Shown piece by piece: positions 33,553-36,032 of a stretch of 36,032 bases of DNA. The stretch is from Anaerolineales bacterium (GTDB taxonomy: Bacteria; Chloroflexota; Anaerolineae; Anaerolineales; UBA4823). The notes under the pieces were generated by a model that was given only the letters and a program-made list of their open reading frames with translations, did not search any database and was not told where the DNA came from. Position numbers and translations under genes: made by a program. How positions within the stretch are numbered: the stretch's first letter is position 1; every line of letters starts with the position of its first letter. The stretch covers positions 127,185 to 163,216 of the forward strand of contig CP070639.1 in the NCBI GenBank assembly GCA_020354045.1, written 5' to 3'.

Positions 33553-33573
33553 CAGGACGGAGATGACAAACTC

Positions 33574-33589
33574 TGTGATAAATAGGTGA
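33574..33589 (-). promoter_or_regulatory. Imperfect second CRP/FNR-like half-site repeat
   Basis: TGTGATAAATA (33574-33584) is an exact copy of the 11 bases at 33596-33606, with a 22-bp centre-to-centre spacing (about two DNA turns). Only one half is well conserved here (the other half reads GGTGA). Its centre is about 41.5 bp upstream of the inferred transcription start, the class II activator position. Confidence 0.45.
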
Positions 33590-33593
33590 CATA

Positions 33594-33613
33594 TATGTGA
33601 TAAATATCACATA
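33594..33613. promoter_or_regulatory. Perfect CRP/FNR-family-type palindromic operator
   Basis: Arms TATGTGATA and TATCACATA surround a 2-bp spacer, giving a perfect TGTGA-N6-TCACA core (33596-33611). This is the consensus recognised by CRP-type members of the Crp/Fnr superfamily. It lies about 110 bp upstream of the HEAT gene, with its centre about 63 bp upstream of the inferred start. No other gene start is close, so it most likely controls the HEAT-ATPase (and perhaps Hdr) transcript. The cognate regulator is not in the window. Confidence 0.7.
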
Positions 33614-33630
33614 CTCATATTAAATGAAAA

Positions 33631-33657
33631 GAGAGCAGGGTCAATACCCGCCCTCTC
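33631..33657 (-). terminator. Secondary stem-loop after the two-component operon
   Basis: GAGAG (33631-33635) pairs with CTCTC (33653-33657) and GGG (33638-33640) with CCC (33647-33649), leaving a small internal loop. On the minus strand the stem is followed by TTTTCATTT. It may back up the stronger terminator at 33691-33719. Confidence 0.45.
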
Positions 33658-33690
33658 AAAGATTTTTATGACCTTCCAATGACAGATAAC

Positions 33691-33719
33691 AAAAGTACCT
33701 CAACGCGTGGTGAGGTACT
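33691..33719 (-). terminator. Rho-independent terminator of the response regulator/kinase operon
   Basis: Arms AGTACCTCA (33694-33702) and TGAGGTACT (33711-33719) form a 9-bp perfect stem with an 8-nt loop. On the minus strand the stem is followed directly by TTTTGTT. It begins about 23 nt after the stop codon of the response regulator, as expected for an intrinsic terminator, and isolates that operon from the downstream HEAT-ATPase unit. Confidence 0.82.
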
Positions 33720-33741
33720 CGTATGCCATAATTTTTTCTGC

Positions 33742-34428
33742 TCAGGTATTTGGTTGGTTCAACAGCAGTCCATAGCCATATCCAGAAACAGTGACAATAT
33801 AGGTTGGTTGAGCAGGCTCCGGCTCGATCTTGTGGCGTAACCGGTGGATAAGCTGGCGTAGCATATCCCTGTCGCCCCCTTGAGGTCCCCATACATGGTC
33901 AATAATAATATCAGCCGTCATCACCTGCCCGGCGTTAATCATCAAATACTCAAGCAAGCGCCCTTCCAGGGGTGTTAAAGATACAGTCTCACCCCGAGGT
34001 AGATTCACCTCGCGCCGGTTGGGCACTAAAAGCAAGCCTCCCACTTGATGGGGTGCGGGGGCTGGAGGTAAGCTGGTGCGACGTAGCACTGCATGCACTC
34101 TAGCCATCAGCTGGCGCGGGCTGAAAGGCTTGGTGATGTAATCATCCGCACCAAGCTCCAGTCCATGAACCACATCACTGTCCTCATTGCGCACAGTCAA
34201 CATGATAATGGGTGTATCTGCTTCGCGGCGGATGCGCTGGCAGACTGAGTACCCATCCATCTTTGGCAAGTTGATATCCAGGACGATCAAGTCTGGTTGT
34301 TCATCTGACCAGCGCTCCAGCGCGCTCAGACCATCATAGGCCTGGATCACCTGAAAACCTTCACGGCGCAACGCAAACGCCACCACATCCGCTAAAACAC
34401 GGTCATCATCTACAATCAAGGCTTTCAT
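33742..34428 (-). CDS. OmpR/PhoB-family response regulator
   Basis: The 228-residue protein has an N-terminal receiver domain (D7, D8, phosphoacceptor D51, T78, K100). After a short proline-rich linker a C-terminal winged-helix DNA-binding domain follows (VNLPRGETVSLTPLEGRLLEYLMINAGQVMT, then RQLIHRLRHKIEPEPAQPTYIVTVSGYGYGL). It should be phosphorylated by the kinase encoded immediately upstream, whose stop overlaps its ATG by four bases, and then bind promoter DNA. The target genes and signal are unknown. A strong terminator follows. Confidence 0.95.
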   Translation of the reverse strand: MKALIVDDDRVLADVVAFALRREGFQVIQAYDGLSALERWSDEQPDLIVLDINLPKMDGYSVCQRIRREADTPIIMLTVRNEDSDVVHGLELGADDYITKPFSPRQLMARVHAVLRRTSLPPAPAPHQVGGLLLVPNRREVNLPRGETVSLTPLEGRLLEYLMINAGQVMTADIIIDHVWGPQGGDRDMLRQLIHRLRHKIEPEPAQPTYIVTVSGYGYGLLLNQPNT

Positions 34429-36032
34429 GTTTCCCTCGCAATGGGTAGCGTGAACCAGAAGATTGAACCACCTCCCGGGCGCTCATCCACAAATGTACGT
34501 CCGCCATGTGCTTCAACAACAGCTTTTACCACCGATAATCCTAAACCCGCTCCCACCTTGGCTCCTCTCTCCGTCGAGTTCGAATATTCCATGCGACGAA
34601 AAATGAGGTCACGCTGCTGGATGGATATTCCTGGACCTCGATCCGCAACCTGAACCCGGACCCAGCCTTGTTGAATTTGGGCTGCAAGTGTAATTTCATC
34701 ATCCGAGGGGCCATATTTGCTGGCATTTGAAAGTAAATTCACCAGGACCTGCCCAACCCGCCGTGGGTCAGCTTGTACAAGAGGTAGTTTTGCTGGAATC
34801 TCAACAACAAGTTTTTGTTTGTACTTATCTAACAAAGGCTCCATGGTCCTGACAGCATCTTCAATAATTGTGGATAAATCATAAGCCCGCGGTGAGATAC
34901 GAAAATGGCCGGCTTCAATACTGGCGCTCTCAAGAAGATTATCCACCAGTGTTTGCAGGCTTAAAATCCCAAGATGTAGTGAGCCAAGCAGCTCGTCCAG
35001 TTCTTCCTGAGTCAGGTCAGAGGGTTGGTCCATCAACAGCTCGATGGAAGCCGCCAATGCTGAGAGCGGAGTGCGAAACTCGTGCGCTACATTCGCCAGG
35101 AAATAGCTTAAAAGGCGGTGGATGATCTCCTCTTCACTGACATCTCGGAACACAAGTGCAATTTCAGTCTCCGGCGTATCTGTTGGGCTCACTAAAGCCC
35201 TGGTGATTGAAAAGGTCGCCGGGTTGCCTCCCGCCAGTTCGACCTGCAGCTTGGATCGCTGGCCCGGTTCAGGGATCACTTGGCTGAAAGCCATGTTGCC
35301 TTCAACCAGCTTAATCACTTCATCACAAGGACGGTGCAACACCTGCTCCCTGTCCCAGCCTGTGATTCGTTCAGCACCGTGGCTGAAGAATGTGATGCGC
35401 CCAGATTCATCCAGGGTCATAATGCCTTCCACGATTGACTCCAGCAAATGATTGACCCAGTTTCTTTCATTGCGTAGCTGGCCCAGGGATTGTTGCAGAT
35501 CTTGCCGGGCAGTTTCAAGCGCCTGGCTTACCTGCACAATTTCGCGAGCGCCGCTCAGGACTCTGACAGGTGTACTCAAATCCCCCTGGCTGAAATAAGC
35601 AGCGATTTGAGCCAGCCCAACCATAGGCTGGCTGATCCGCCGGGCAAGGAGATATCCGATCCCAGACCCAACCCCCGCCACCACCAGTATGCTGCCCAAT
35701 AACAGCCAGAGCAGGCGGTTTTGAAGGCTCGCGATCTGCGCTACTGCCAAAGCCACTTGTACCTCTAAACCGGCTTCATCCAGAGGTATACGTGCCGCAA
35801 AGTAGGGTTGGTCATCCAATTCAAAAGTACAGCAAGTGCCTGGTATGGGCGTTGTTAGGAAAACTGGCTGGTCTCGGATAATTTTCAGTTTCTCGGGTAC
35901 ATAGAGATGGCTGGTAGCAATCACTGAATTGTTAAACAGGATAGCATGCTCAAGGCCAGTTTGCTGGTGCATCTGCTCAGCAAAAGCATTGTTCAAGCGG
36001 ATACCAACCACAACATGGCCATCGTAACTTTG
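34425..36032 (-). CDS. PAS/HAMP sensor histidine kinase (N-terminus cut by window edge)
   Basis: The frame is open to the right edge without a stop, reading GHVVVGIRL across the first GTG, so the start lies outside the window. Numbering from the GTG at 36011: the end of an extracytoplasmic sensor region (1-95), one transmembrane helix (about 98-122), HAMP (about 123-175), a PAS domain (about 185-292), HisKA with H310 in ANVAHEFRTPL, and HATPase_c with VLVNLLSNASKYG, DRGPGI and GAGLGLSVVK motifs. It is a membrane-bound autokinase that phosphorylates the OmpR-family regulator overlapping its 3' end. The signal is unknown; the PAS domain could bind a small ligand, but no cofactor residue is diagnostic. 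Confidence 0.93.
   Translation of the reverse strand, partial: QSYDGHVVVGIRLNNAFAEQMHQQTGLEHAILFNNSVIATSHLYVPEKLKIIRDQPVFLTTPIPGTCCTFELDDQPYFAARIPLDEAGLEVQVALAVAQIASLQNRLLWLLLGSILVVAGVGSGIGYLLARRISQPMVGLAQIAAYFSQGDLSTPVRVLSGAREIVQVSQALETARQDLQQSLGQLRNERNWVNHLLESIVEGIMTLDESGRITFFSHGAERITGWDREQVLHRPCDEVIKLVEGNMAFSQVIPEPGQRSKLQVELAGGNPATFSITRALVSPTDTPETEIALVFRDVSEEEIIHRLLSYFLANVAHEFRTPLSALAASIELLMDQPSDLTQEELDELLGSLHLGILSLQTLVDNLLESASIEAGHFRISPRAYDLSTIIEDAVRTMEPLLDKYKQKLVVEIPAKLPLVQADPRRVGQVLVNLLSNASKYGPSDDEITLAAQIQQGWVRVQVADRGPGISIQQRDLIFRRMEYSNSTERGAKVGAGLGLSVVKAVVEAHGGRTFVDERPGGGSIFWFTLPIARET

Overview
The window looks like a chromosomal segment from an anaerobic or facultatively anaerobic bacterium, most plausibly a Chloroflexota member of the Anaerolineae type. 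That placement is inferred from a V/A-type rotary ATPase, many heterodisulfide-reductase (Hdr)-like genes, moderate GC and the general protein character; there is no rRNA or marker gene to prove it. No tRNA, rRNA, CRISPR array, transposase or phage gene was seen.

Layout. Positions 1-1508 (+ strand) hold the tail of an unidentified gene, a stand-alone response regulator and an inositol-monophosphatase-family phosphatase. Everything downstream is on the minus strand. A geranylgeranyl-reductase-family flavoprotein and surE occupy 3588-1531. A gene-free stretch with two strong inverted repeats (3589-3899) separates them from a very large redox cluster.

The redox cluster runs from 23923 down to 3900 (about 20 kb, 16 genes). 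Reading in the direction of transcription: (i) hdrC1, a formate/nitrite transporter, hdrC2, hdrB, a 1512-residue HdrA-NfnB/GltD-HdrA fusion, mvhD and an FrhB/FdhB-type flavo-Fe-S protein; (ii) a second, unfused set of HdrA (QmoA-like), HdrD (fused HdrC+HdrB type) and HdrA (QmoB-like), followed by a second FrhB-like protein and a small two-cluster ferredoxin-like protein; (iii) an SdhB-like [2Fe-2S]/2x[4Fe-4S] protein, a divergent acyl-CoA dehydrogenase, a third FrhB-like protein, an SdhA/FrdA-like flavoprotein without membrane anchors, and a small conserved-looking protein. Together these look like soluble flavin-based electron-bifurcating or -confurcating modules linking pyridine nucleotide or formate electrons, ferredoxin, a disulfide or other low-potential carrier, and perhaps an acyl-CoA or fumarate-type couple. 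No catalytic formate dehydrogenase or hydrogenase subunit is in the window.

Directly upstream on the same strand, and only 37 bp from hdrC1, is a complete V/A-type ATP synthase operon (32493-23961) in the order H-I-K-E-C-F-A-B-D, led by a HEAT-repeat protein translationally coupled to subunit H. In front of the HEAT gene are a perfect TGTGA-N6-TCACA palindrome and an upstream-type promoter. An intrinsic terminator then separates this unit from an OmpR/PhoB-type response regulator and its PAS/HAMP histidine kinase, which runs off the right edge. Because gaps are short and no terminator is visible between 33485 and 23923, ATPase and Hdr cluster could be co-transcribed, tying ion-gradient ATP synthesis to the redox enzymes. 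That is inference.
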